From: Candidatus Melainabacteria bacterium
Lineage (GTDB): Bacteria; Cyanobacteriota; Vampirovibrionia; 2-02-FULL-35-15
Length of the DNA: 64,000 nucleotides
Assembly: GCA_023250195.1 (NCBI GenBank)
Contig: JAHFBF010000005.1
Coordinates: forward strand, 62,001-126,000
Direction of reading: 5' to 3'
Under the pieces are notes generated by a model. It made no database searches. It was given only the letters and a program-made list of their open reading frames with translations, and had not been told where the DNA came from. Shown here in pieces: positions 27,688-35,679 of this stretch. The number at the start of each line of letters is the position of its first letter. The stretch's first letter is position 1. The position numbers and the translations under genes were made by a program.

Positions 27688-29016
27688 TTATTGCCTGGCT
27701 TCAGCTAAAGCACTAATTATCCCTTTTACTTTTAGCTTGATCTCTTCTAACTCACTCTCAGGCTCTGAATCAGCCACAATACCACCACCTGCATTAAAAA
27801 CGATCTTTCCGCTCTGAACAAAAATAGTTCTAATTAAAATATTAAAATTCATCGTTCCATCAGTTCTTATATAACCAAAAGAACCAGTGTAAGCACCTCG
27901 CTTTGTAGGTTCTATTTTTTCTATTATTTTCATTGCCGCAATTTTTGGTGCTCCAGTAATAGAACCGCTTGGAAACATAGCTTCAAATATTTTTTTTAAT
28001 TTAATGCCGGGGTTTAACCTTCCCTCTACAGTAGAAACTACATGATTTAAATGTTTGTAAGATTCAATCTCCAAAAGTTTTTTAGCCTGCACTGATCCAT
28101 ATTCACAAATTCTGCCAAGATCGTTTCTTTCCAGATCAACTATCATTATATTTTCAGCTTGATTCTTAGAGTCAATTTCAAAAATATTTTCAGGCAAAGT
28201 GCCTTTAATAGGGCGGGTTCTAATGTATCTTTCATTCTGTCTGGGTTCAACATATATAAACTCTTCCGGCGAGCTGGAAAGAATACTTACAAATGGGGTT
28301 TTGAAATAGCATCCATAGGGATTTGGAGAAGCAGACCTTAATTTTAGATAAAGCTCTAAATCATCAACACCCTCAAGCTCAATAGAATATTCACGTGTAA
28401 GATTTACCTGATAAACATTTCCAGCTTTTATTTCTTCTTTTATTTGTTTTACTTTTTCCAGATACTCAGAGTCGGTCATGTTAGAGGTGAGTATTGCATC
28501 GCGCGTATTGAGTATTGAGCTTGAACTTAGCTCTGGATTATTAGACTGAGGTTCGACCTTATCAAAATATGCAAAGAAAAAATCAGGATATGTAGAAGTA
28601 CGATTAACCACACTTCTACAGCGAAATAAATCATATGAGAAATAGCCTACAAATATTCCATCTGGATTATTTTTTTCTTCTTCCAGCTTTTGTTCTATAA
28701 AGTCAAAGCAATTTACATTAAAGAGATGAGAGGTGAGAGGTGAGAGGTGAGATTCTTTTCTGACCTCTGATCTCTGATTTCTGATTTCTGATTTTTGATC
28801 TCTGATCTCTACTAGATTAACTTCATTTAAAGATCCATAAATATAATATTTTGGATTTACTCCATAAAAAGAATTTTTACAGAGTTCTTTTGGTCCACCA
28901 GAACTATCTATCCAAAACGAAACAACACAATCTCTCAAAGAATCCAAAAATCTGATCTCTGATCTCTCATTTCTGATCTCTGATCTATTTTGTTCTTTCA
29001 ATTTCAACTGAAACAT
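27688..29016 (-). CDS. pabB: Aminodeoxychorismate synthase component I, carrying repeat-encoded insertions
   Basis: PabB aminates chorismate for p-aminobenzoate synthesis in folate formation. The chorismate-binding domain is complete: KAGNVYQVNLTREYSIELEG, FLYVEP-like FIYVEPRQNERYIRTRPIKGTLP, NIMIVDLERNDLGRICEYGSV, LNHVVSTVEG, MFPSGSITGAPKIAAMKIIE, NFNILIRT. The N-terminal part is interrupted by segments encoded by DNA repeats: SEIRNERSEIR at 28951-28986, about 30 residues (IRDQKSEIR...) at 28722-28811, and SVVNRTSTY at 28592-28619. All stay in frame before the catalytic core, so the enzyme is probably active. The start overlaps folB by 32 bases. Confidence 0.9.
   Translation of the reverse strand: MFQLKLKEQNRSEIRNERSEIRFLDSLRDCVVSFWIDSSGGPKELCKNSFYGVNPKYYIYGSLNEVNLVEIRDQKSEIRNQRSEVRKESHLSPLTSHLFNVNCFDFIEQKLEEEKNNPDGIFVGYFSYDLFRCRSVVNRTSTYPDFFFAYFDKVEPQSNNPELSSSSILNTRDAILTSNMTDSEYLEKVKQIKEEIKAGNVYQVNLTREYSIELEGVDDLELYLKLRSASPNPYGCYFKTPFVSILSSSPEEFIYVEPRQNERYIRTRPIKGTLPENIFEIDSKNQAENIMIVDLERNDLGRICEYGSVQAKKLLEIESYKHLNHVVSTVEGRLNPGIKLKKIFEAMFPSGSITGAPKIAAMKIIEKIEPTKRGAYTGSFGYIRTDGTMNFNILIRTIFVQSGKIVFNAGGGIVADSEPESELEEIKLKVKGIISALAEARQ
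28592..28619. repeat. Palindromic element, family A, intact 28-bp copy inside pabB
   Basis: GTAGAAGT (28592-28599) and ACTTCTAC (28612-28619) form perfect 8-bp arms around an imperfect centre. The right half matches the element in the nuclease gene at 5308-5329 and, read on the coding strand, both give NRTSTY. The GTAG foot resembles that of REP sequences. Confidence 0.75.
28722..28811. repeat. GA/CT-rich inverted repeat, family B, inside pabB
   Basis: The left arm consists of agagatgag followed by three aggtgag-type units; the right arm consists of tctgatctctgatttctga-type units ending at 28811. The arms are imperfect reverse complements. A second block of tctgatctctgatctctcatt type lies at 28951-28986. 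Both remain open in the pabB frame. Confidence 0.75.
28951..28986. repeat. tctgatctc repeat block, family B half-element, at the 5' end of pabB
   Basis: Four tctgatct-type units give SEIRNERSEIR near the PabB N-terminus. The block reaches the last codons of folB (stop at 28985-28987), so it lies at the overlap of the two genes and may have created the pabB start region. Confidence 0.65.
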
Positions 29017-29359
29017 TTCCCTGAAACCCTTTATACGGGATGTGCGGCTTATGAACTTTTACTTTAACAGAAAGTATAAGCGGCAATTGTAAAATATGAG
29101 AAGAAAGCTCCTCAGCAAGAAATTCTATTACTGAAAATGATTTAGATTGTCCTACTTTCTGTACAATTTGATAGACATCTACATAGCTTACGGTATCAAT
29201 TATGTTGTCGGTCTTTGATATTTTTGTTGAATCTATTTCAATGGTTACATCCACAAAAAGCTGCTGTCCCATTTTTTTTTCTTCAGGAGCAATTCCAATA
29301 GAACAATAGCAGGGGATATTATTTATATTTATTTTTGTAGTTTTTTTATCTATACTCAT
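28985..29359 (-). CDS. folB: Dihydroneopterin aldolase
   Basis: FolB cleaves 7,8-dihydroneopterin to 6-hydroxymethyl-dihydropterin and glycolaldehyde. The 124-residue length is normal, and the family motifs are visible: CSIGIAPEEKKMGQQLFVDV with the conserved Glu, DTVSYVDVYQIV, FSVIEFLAEELSSHIL and VKVHKPHIP with the active-site Lys. It overlaps pabB downstream by 32 bases and lies 9 bases from the threonine aldolase gene upstream, suggesting one transcript. Confidence 0.93.
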   Translation of the reverse strand: MSIDKKTTKININNIPCYCSIGIAPEEKKMGQQLFVDVTIEIDSTKISKTDNIIDTVSYVDVYQIVQKVGQSKSFSVIEFLAEELSSHILQLPLILSVKVKVHKPHIPYKGFQGNVSVEIERTK

Positions 29360-29368
29360 ATTCAGTTC

Positions 29369-30403
29369 TTAGTTTACTACCTTTTTTAAATAATCCGCGA
29401 AATTATCAATGTCTTCTTTTTTTGTATCAAACGATGTCATTAAACGGACTTCAGAAATCTTTTCATTCCACGTATAAATAAAATATTTTTTGTTTATCAA
29501 AGAAATGCACCTGGGCGGAACCGTTGCAAACACTCCGTTTGTTTCTACCCTCTGTGTAAGCTTTATTTTTGGAATTTCTTTTAACCTTTTTTCCAGATAC
29601 TTAGCCATTTTGTTTGCATGTTCTGCATTCTTATGCCACAAATCATTTGAAAGCAATGCAATAAATTGTGTTGAGATATAGCGCATCTTGGATGCTAATT
29701 GCATCCCCTGTTTCCGGACATATTTAAAATTTCTGGATAATTTCTTGTCAAAGAAAACTACTGCTTCTCCATACATAATTCCGTTTTTTGTCCCGCCAAA
29801 TGAAAGCACATCAACTCCCGCATCCACAGTAGTTTCTCTAAGTTTTACGCCAAGCTTAACTGCTGCATTTGCAAGTCTTGCTCCATCCATATGAAGAAAC
29901 ATATTATGTTTATGCGCAAAATCAGCTAAAGTTTTTATTTCTTTTGGTGTGTACACAATTCCTAATTCAGTAGGCTGGGTAATCGAAATGACTTTTGGCT
30001 GTGCATGATGCTGCTCTCCTAGAACGTGCATATTTTCTTTAACCTGATCAACTGTAATTTTCCCATCTGCGGATGGAACTGTAAGCAGCTTACAGCCTGT
30101 AAACCTCTCAACTGCATTACACTCACTGCTGTTAATGTGGGCAATATCAGCACATATTACTGAATGAAAAGATTCTGTCAAACCCATTAGACCAATTACA
30201 TTTGCAGCTGTACCATTAAAAACAAAAAATGCCTCTGCGTTTTTCCCAAAGTGTTCCTGGAACTTTTTGTCTGCTTTTTTTGTATATTCATCTTCACCAT
30301 AAGCAACTGCACTCCCATTGTTAACAGAAATAATTGCGTTTAAAATTTCTGGATGTACACCAACCGTGTTGTCGCTGGCAAAATTAGATATTGTAGTATT
30401 CAT
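29369..30403 (-). CDS. ltaE: Low-specificity L-threonine aldolase
   Basis: A 344-residue fold-type I PLP enzyme that cleaves L-threonine or L-allo-threonine to glycine and acetaldehyde. Visible are FASDNTVGVHPEI, YGEDEYTKKADKKFQEHFGK, FNGTAANVIGL, the PLP-contact Asp in LHMDGARLANA and the Schiff-base Lys206 in SFGGTKNG. Located directly upstream of folB-pabB; glycine from this reaction feeds one-carbon metabolism, which fits folate genes downstream. Confidence 0.92.
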   Translation of the reverse strand: MNTTISNFASDNTVGVHPEILNAIISVNNGSAVAYGEDEYTKKADKKFQEHFGKNAEAFFVFNGTAANVIGLMGLTESFHSVICADIAHINSSECNAVERFTGCKLLTVPSADGKITVDQVKENMHVLGEQHHAQPKVISITQPTELGIVYTPKEIKTLADFAHKHNMFLHMDGARLANAAVKLGVKLRETTVDAGVDVLSFGGTKNGIMYGEAVVFFDKKLSRNFKYVRKQGMQLASKMRYISTQFIALLSNDLWHKNAEHANKMAKYLEKRLKEIPKIKLTQRVETNGVFATVPPRCISLINKKYFIYTWNEKISEVRLMTSFDTKKEDIDNFADYLKKVVN

Positions 30404-30436
30404 TTGAAATTAATTAATTTAATCAAGTTTAATTTT

Positions 30437-30518
30437 ATCTTATTGCAAAGCCTGACAAGCGAAGAATGAGCGAGTAGGGCAGTAAGAGGTTCAGTATGTA
30501 TAGATACAGCAATAAGAT
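30437..30518. repeat. 82-bp element with 10-bp terminal inverted repeats
   Basis: ATCTTATTGC at 30437-30446 is the exact reverse complement of GCAATAAGAT at 30509-30518. The interior is comparatively G-rich (gcgaagaatgagcgagtagggc) and encodes nothing obvious. It sits between ltaE and the downstream end of the transporter gene and could be a small non-autonomous mobile element or a folded RNA end. Confidence 0.5.
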
Positions 30519-30531
30519 ATTCTGGAAAACC

Positions 30532-31410
30532 TCAATTAATAACTACCGGGACTTCCTGATGCCTGGATTTAACCGTTGCAATTAAGATGGCACCTAAAAT
30601 TACTAACCCGCCAATAATTGTTCTAATCCCTGGAATTTCCCCAAGCAGAATTGCAGCAAATACAATTGCATAAACTGGTTCAAGACAAGTAACCACACTT
30701 GCAAACTGGACTTTAATAGTAGTCAGGCTTTTAATATATAAAGTCCCGGAAACAGCCGTAAACAAGCTTCCGAGTAAAATCAGAAGGAGAATATCTTTTA
30801 AGTGAAATGAAGATTTTGTATAAATTAAAAAGGGGGCTGAAACAATCGCCGATGTAAGGTTTTGGTAAAAAGGGATTACTAAAGTAGAATATTTTTCAGT
30901 TCCTTTTTTACAGGCAATTGACAAAAAGGCACATGTAAGTCCAGCAGCAAGTCCCCATAAAGCTCCCTGAGCAATATTGTCTGTTAATTCAAACCTCGGA
31001 ACAATTAAAAACACTCCGAATAAAGTTATAAACGAAACAAAAATATCAAAAAGTCTTATCTTCTCTTTATAAAAATATGGCTCTAGAAAAGTCACAAAAG
31101 CAGGATAGGTAGAAAAAGTAAGAACTGCTATTGCTACACTAGATACCTGAATTGATTTAAAGAAAGTAAACCAGTGTACTGCAAACAAAATCCCGATGGA
31201 ACATAAAAACAAATAATCGTTTTTTGTATTTAATTTATAACTTTGCTTCAAATATTTCAAAATCAGATATGAAGTAATTGCTGCTACAAAGGTCCGTCCA
31301 AAGACAATTACAATAGGTGAAAGAGAAATAGCTTTTCCAAACAACGCAGAGAATCCGAACAAAAAAATTGATACATGAAGCTCAATTAAGTTTTTTGTTT
31401 TTTCTTTCAT
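30532..31410 (-). CDS. EamA/DMT-family transporter
   Basis: About ten hydrophobic helices arranged as two EamA repeats (first ending near FLIVPRF, second starting ALWGLAAGLTCAFLSIAC and ending IIGGLVILGAILIATV). Members export metabolites such as amino acids; the substrate cannot be read from the sequence. I prefer the ATG at 31410 (MKEKTKNLIELHVS), directly before the first helix; an in-frame ATG at 31452 would add 14 residues. Its 5' end is divergent to the gene at 31572. Confidence 0.87.
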   Translation of the reverse strand: MKEKTKNLIELHVSIFLFGFSALFGKAISLSPIVIVFGRTFVAAITSYLILKYLKQSYKLNTKNDYLFLCSIGILFAVHWFTFFKSIQVSSVAIAVLTFSTYPAFVTFLEPYFYKEKIRLFDIFVSFITLFGVFLIVPRFELTDNIAQGALWGLAAGLTCAFLSIACKKGTEKYSTLVIPFYQNLTSAIVSAPFLIYTKSSFHLKDILLLILLGSLFTAVSGTLYIKSLTTIKVQFASVVTCLEPVYAIVFAAILLGEIPGIRTIIGGLVILGAILIATVKSRHQEVPVVIN

Positions 31411-31571
31411 GAAAAATAAGTAATTTATGTATTGTAACAGTTGATTATTCACTATTTAATCTTAAATTTTATTTTTTCTTTAGATTTTAAGTTGATCTTT
31501 TTTCATATCCCAGTTAAAGTATTATAAACAGGACTCAATAACAATTAAAGTTTTCAAAGAAGGATACAGAT

Positions 31572-32825
31572 ATGGCTGGAGAAATAAAAATCGACCCGTT
31601 AGCTTTAGAAAGAATGTTAGCGTCAATAAGAATGCTCAAGGAAGGTTCCCCTGGAATCCTTACAGCAGGGATGGATTCTCCACCAGATCCTCCTGCTTTA
31701 GAAGCTTTTGCTAGAGCACATACCGCTGCATCTTCCTTAAACAATACTACTGTAGACAGGTGGGAATGGTCAGGGGTCAATCCAGATAGCATAAGGGTTA
31801 CCGATCCCGCAGGATCTATACAAGTCAACATCCCTGCTTTATTACCAGAACATCCAAACTGCCCTAGATTATCAGTCCCTCTACATCCTATAGATGAAAA
31901 TAATGCTCCTGTAACTGGTGAACGCCAATACTATGCTCCACTTTTAGTCAGAAGAGGCGGTACATGGAAAACAAGACCTGATATTAGAAATCACAAAATT
32001 ACTGGATATGTAGGTCAACCAAGTAATGTAAAAGAGATTGGGTTTGACAAAGCAGAGTCAATGACTTTAGAAGAGGTCGTTGCCAGTCACCCAAGAGAAG
32101 ATGAAGGCGGACTTTTATTACAGGCTTTAACTGGAAAAAATGTACCTGTTGTAGATGAAGGCGGACTTTTATTACAGGCTTTAACTGGAAAAAATGTACC
32201 TGTTGTAGATGTAGTTCCGGTTATTCCATTTAGTGCAGATCAAAAATACAAACCAGAATTTTCTATAAAGCTTGATGTGAGAGATTTACCACACCCCTCT
32301 TATGCAGTGTACATAGTCAGCCAGGACAGGTTAGTATACAGAATCCGTTTGCACGGTGATAGAAATACTCCTATTGAAGTAGGAATAATAAGTGATCAAG
32401 CAAAAAAAGATCTTAACTGGAATCCTATGCCTAAAGATCAAATCCCGGATGAATTAGCTCCGATAATTCCAAGTTCTTCTGGTCAGATTAAATTAATTGT
32501 AGTTCCTATTAGAAAACCAAGACCGTCAATATCCACTCTTGATTACCTGTCATCTCGCAGTCCTGATTCATATGCCCGGAAGTCTTATTTTGATCCAACA
32601 GCAAATAGATCTTCAGGTAGTGTTTCAGGGACATATCTTGAAACAGGTACTGGAGGAAAAGCCAGTGGCAGTTTATATAAAGGAGATTTAATTGTACCGA
32701 GAGATGTCGATGCAATAATTTATGATATTCGTCCTATTGCATTAACACCAAATAGAATAGAAAGACTAGCCCCGGGGGAATTAGCTGGTGGGCTTACATC
32801 AATTCCAGAACCTAGTGTTAACTAG
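31572..32825 (+). CDS. Hypothetical protein, 417 aa, with a recent internal duplication
   Basis: No family recognised. It has no signal peptide and is rich in Pro, with beta-type segments (SYAVYIVSQDRLVYRIRLHGD, QIKLIVVPI). It contains two identical 18-residue units (DEGGLLLQALTGKNVPVV) from an exact 54-bp DNA duplication. A purine-rich AAGAAGGA precedes the ATG. It converges with the carbamoyltransferase gene, 16 bases away. Composition resembles the other lineage-specific proteins at 26577 and 61031. Confidence 0.62.
   Translation: MAGEIKIDPLALERMLASIRMLKEGSPGILTAGMDSPPDPPALEAFARAHTAASSLNNTTVDRWEWSGVNPDSIRVTDPAGSIQVNIPALLPEHPNCPRLSVPLHPIDENNAPVTGERQYYAPLLVRRGGTWKTRPDIRNHKITGYVGQPSNVKEIGFDKAESMTLEEVVASHPREDEGGLLLQALTGKNVPVVDEGGLLLQALTGKNVPVVDVVPVIPFSADQKYKPEFSIKLDVRDLPHPSYAVYIVSQDRLVYRIRLHGDRNTPIEVGIISDQAKKDLNWNPMPKDQIPDELAPIIPSSSGQIKLIVVPIRKPRPSISTLDYLSSRSPDSYARKSYFDPTANRSSGSVSGTYLETGTGGKASGSLYKGDLIVPRDVDAIIYDIRPIALTPNRIERLAPGELAGGLTSIPEPSVN
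32100..32207 (+). repeat. Exact 54-bp tandem duplication in coding DNA
   Basis: Bases 32100-32153 are repeated without change at 32154-32207; the unit encodes 18 residues. Absence of any difference implies a recent event. Confidence 0.93.
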
Positions 32826-32841
32826 AAATTGAAAAAATCTT

Positions 32842-34659
32842 TCAATCCAGTTCAAACTCTTTTTGCCAGTTAATATCTTTCTCTAATGATTTCTGCTCTT
32901 CTTTACATAAGAGGATATTCTCCATTATCAAATAATCCATATCAGTCCTCATAAAGCAAAGATAAGCCTCCTGAGGAGTACAGACAATTGGTTCACCTCT
33001 AACATTAAATGAAGTATTCACAATTACGCCACATTTATATTTTTCATTGAATTTTGAAATTAATTCATAATATAAAGGATTATCTATTTTATCCACAGTC
33101 TGAACACGCGCAGAGTAGTCTACATGGGTTATTGCAGGGATAGTGGATCTAGAAACATTTAATTTTTCAATTCCAAACAATTTCTCTTCACTTTGAGACA
33201 TATTTTTTCTAATTTCCTTTTTAACCGGGGCCACCAGAAGCATATAAGGACTTTCTCCGTTAAGTTCAAAATAATCGCTGCACTTTTCTTTTATTACTGA
33301 TGGTGCAAATGGTCTAAAACTCTCTCTGAATTTAATTTTCAGATTCATCTGTTCCTGCATCTTTGGAGATCTTGCATCTCCAATAATCGATCTGGCGCCA
33401 AGTGCTCTTGGACCAAATTCCATTTTTCCCTGAAACCATCCAATAATTTTCTCAGAAGCAATAAGGTCAGCAACTTTTTCTGCAATTTCTGTTTTCTTTA
33501 GTTCTCTGAAGGGAATACCTCTTTCTTTCAAGAAAGTCAAAATCTCACTGTCTTCATACTTTGGTCCAAGGTATGAACCATGTTGAAAATCAGTTTTGTT
33601 ATCGGCTTTTCTATCATTATCCAGATATTGATACCATGCAAATAAAGCTGCTCCCAGAGCGCTTCCTGCATCACCACTGGCTGGTTGTATCCATATACTT
33701 TCAAACGGTCCTTCTCTAAGAATCCTTCCATTACCAACACAGTTTAGTGCTACACCACCTGATAAACACAGATTTTTTTTACCTGTTATTTCATATGCAT
33801 GTCCTGCCGTTTTCAACATTACCTGTTCAGTAACTTCCTGAACAGATCTGGCTAAGTCCATCTCTCTCTGGGTAATCTTTGATTCTGGTTTTCTTGGTGG
33901 TCCACCAAACAGCCTGTCAAACTTTTTATTTGTCATTGTCAGACCTGCACAATAATCAAAATAATCCATGTTCAGCTTAAAAGAGCCGTCATCTTTTAGA
34001 TTTATCAGCTCAGATAAAATTAAATCTTTATACTTTGGCTCACCATAAGGAGCAAGTCCCATAACTTTATATTCACCTGAATTAACTTTAAAACCGGTAT
34101 AGTAAGTAAATGCTGAGTAAAGAAGTCCTAAAGAGTGCGGAAATTTAAGCTCTTCTAAAATTTCGATTTTATTCCCGCTTCCCAGTCCAATACTTGTCGT
34201 AGTCCACTCTCCAACCCCATCCATGGTAAGGATTGCTGCTTCCTGATACGGTGATGGAAAAAATGCAGAGGCAGCATGGGATTCATGATGCTCCGGAAAA
34301 ATAATTTTGCCATCATAATTAAGTTTTTCTCTTATAAGTTCTTTCATCCAAAGTTTCTGTTTTATCCAGAGAGGAACTGCTTTTAAAAATGATTTAATTC
34401 CAAGCGGAGCATATGCTAAATAAGTATCCAATATTCTTTCAAACTTAAGAAACGGTTTATCATAAAAAACAACAAAGTCCAAATCTCCGGATGTTAAGTT
34501 ACTATTCTGCAAACAAAAATTTATTGCGTTTGATGGAAATGAAGCATCATGTTTTTTACGGGTAAATCTTTCTTCCTGTGCTGCTGAAACTATTCTGCCA
34601 TCCTGCACAAGACATGCTGCACTGTCGTGATAAAAAGCTGAAATGCCTAAGATATTCAT
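32842..34659 (-). CDS. Carbamoyltransferase (NodU/CmcH family)
   Basis: A 605-residue protein with both family halves: N-terminal ASKHA-type ATP domain (LGISAFYHDSAACLVQDG, AAQEERFTRKKHD, PEHHESHAASAFFPSP, LTMDGVGEWTT, LCLSGGVALNC) and the C-terminal carbamoyl-transfer domain (GWFQGKMEFGPRALGARSI, FRPFAPSV, SFNVRGEPIVCTP). These enzymes transfer a carbamoyl group from carbamoyl phosphate via carbamoyl-AMP to hydroxyls of sugars or antibiotics. No biosynthetic cluster surrounds it, so a surface glycan or an undescribed metabolite is a possible acceptor. Confidence 0.92.
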   Translation of the reverse strand: MNILGISAFYHDSAACLVQDGRIVSAAQEERFTRKKHDASFPSNAINFCLQNSNLTSGDLDFVVFYDKPFLKFERILDTYLAYAPLGIKSFLKAVPLWIKQKLWMKELIREKLNYDGKIIFPEHHESHAASAFFPSPYQEAAILTMDGVGEWTTTSIGLGSGNKIEILEELKFPHSLGLLYSAFTYYTGFKVNSGEYKVMGLAPYGEPKYKDLILSELINLKDDGSFKLNMDYFDYCAGLTMTNKKFDRLFGGPPRKPESKITQREMDLARSVQEVTEQVMLKTAGHAYEITGKKNLCLSGGVALNCVGNGRILREGPFESIWIQPASGDAGSALGAALFAWYQYLDNDRKADNKTDFQHGSYLGPKYEDSEILTFLKERGIPFRELKKTEIAEKVADLIASEKIIGWFQGKMEFGPRALGARSIIGDARSPKMQEQMNLKIKFRESFRPFAPSVIKEKCSDYFELNGESPYMLLVAPVKKEIRKNMSQSEEKLFGIEKLNVSRSTIPAITHVDYSARVQTVDKIDNPLYYELISKFNEKYKCGVIVNTSFNVRGEPIVCTPQEAYLCFMRTDMDYLIMENILLCKEEQKSLEKDINWQKEFELD

Positions 34660-34769
34660 AGAAATTATTCATTAATACTACAAACAATCATCTTAGCATT
34701 CACCTGGGAATTGAAAGATCTGGGTATTGTGGAAAACATTTTAGTAACTATAGGATTTGTCCGATTTAT

Positions 34770-34815
34770 TTGACTGGTATTGCCCCTATTGTATACGTCT
34801 TAATGTGTGTATAAT
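34770..34815 (+). promoter_or_regulatory. Candidate promoter region of the toxin-antitoxin pair
   Basis: TTGACT at 34770-34775 could pair with TATACG at 34792 (16-base spacer); a better -10, TATAAT at 34810-34815, lies further down with TTGTAT at 34789. The region is also rich in GTATA/TGTGTAT words that could serve as antitoxin operators. Confidence 0.35.
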
Positions 34816-34848
34816 GTATGTGTATTAAGGTTGTGTGGAGATAAACGC

Positions 34849-35058
34849 ATGGGCAAAGTAAGAAAAAATATTTCAATATCAAAACAATCAGCCAAATACC
34901 TTAAAACAGTTAACAATGAATCTGAGTTTGTAGATAACTTGATCAAACAGGCTATGTTTGAAAATGCCGCAACTAGCATGGCATCTGATCCGGATTATTT
35001 AAAAGAATTTAAAGAATGGGATTCTTTAATAAAAGATGGTTTAGAAAAAGATGGCTAA
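34849..35058 (+). CDS. Antitoxin of a MazEF-type pair
   Basis: A 69-residue protein starting at ATG 34849 after GGAG; an upstream in-frame ATG at 34807 is less likely because it precedes the ribosome site. The N-terminus (KVRKNISISKQSAKYLKTV) resembles small ribbon-helix-helix-like DNA-binding antitoxins, and the acidic C-terminus (DPDYLKEFKEWDSLIKDGLEKDG) is the sort that occupies the toxin groove. It overlaps the toxin gene by 8 bases, the classic coupled arrangement. Confidence 0.8.
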   Translation: MGKVRKNISISKQSAKYLKTVNNESEFVDNLIKQAMFENAATSMASDPDYLKEFKEWDSLIKDGLEKDG

Positions 35059-35419
35059 ACCTGTTTTATTGCACAGACCCAGAAGAGGCGAAATTTGGAT
35101 TATTGAATTAGATCCAACCCGTGGTCATGAAATGCAAAAGACGAGATATTGTTTGGTTATTCAATCAGATGTCTTAAATAAAAAACTTCCTACTTATATC
35201 ATTGCTCCAATAACATCAAAAGTAAGACCTGAATGGTTTCCTATTGGAATAATTCTAAGAAAGGGGGAAAGCGAGCTTTCCAAAGAATCACAAGTTATGC
35301 TTAATCAAATTAAAGCTTGTGATATTGCTAGATTTAAAAGAAAAGTTGGAAAGCTTAATGAGAATACTATGACTCAGATAAATGAATCCTTAGGTTTTGT
35401 TTTAGGTTTAAATGAATAA
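35051..35419 (+). CDS. MazF/PemK-family mRNA interferase toxin
   Basis: A 122-residue toxin with the family signature RRGEIWIIELDPTRGHEMQKTR, LVIQSD, YIIAPITS, SQVMLNQIKACD. MazF proteins cut mRNA at short sequence motifs when the labile antitoxin is degraded. The gene starts within the last codons of the antitoxin. The Arg of the TRGHE loop and the Ser/Thr of PITS, catalytic-site positions in the family, are present, so it is probably active. Confidence 0.9.
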   Translation: MAKPVLLHRPRRGEIWIIELDPTRGHEMQKTRYCLVIQSDVLNKKLPTYIIAPITSKVRPEWFPIGIILRKGESELSKESQVMLNQIKACDIARFKRKVGKLNENTMTQINESLGFVLGLNE

Positions 35420-35425
35420 TAATCT

Positions 35426-35498
35426 CGGGCCTTGAGGGATTCGAACCCCCAACCATCTGGTTCGAAGCCAGGTACTCTATCCGTTGAGCTAAAGGCCC
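35426..35498 (-). tRNA. tRNA-Arg (anticodon TCG)
   Basis: The minus strand folds as a 73-nt cloverleaf: acceptor GGGCCTT/AAGGCCC, D-arm GCTC...GAG, anticodon loop CTTCGAA (anticodon TCG, reading CGA), T-arm GGGGTTCGAATCCC. The top pair of the anticodon stem appears mismatched. No CCA end is encoded. It lies 6 bases past the toxin stop, on the other strand. Confidence 0.9.
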
Positions 35499-35679
35499 TT
35501 TCAGAAGATCAGATATCAGTAGTCAGAAAATCAGAAAAACAAGATTAATTATAGCCTACAAAGTTAAGCCTTCTTAATCCAGTAATCAAATAAACTAAAG
35601 AAATTATTAATTGATCAAAAATGATAAGCAGCTAGATATATAATCCTCATTCTATAAAGAAAATCTTATTTAAGAATCT

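Noticed and set aside
31535-31831. 98-aa minus-strand ORF opposite the start of the 417-aa gene
   Set aside because: Antisense shadow; the plus-strand gene has a ribosome site and long coherent frame.
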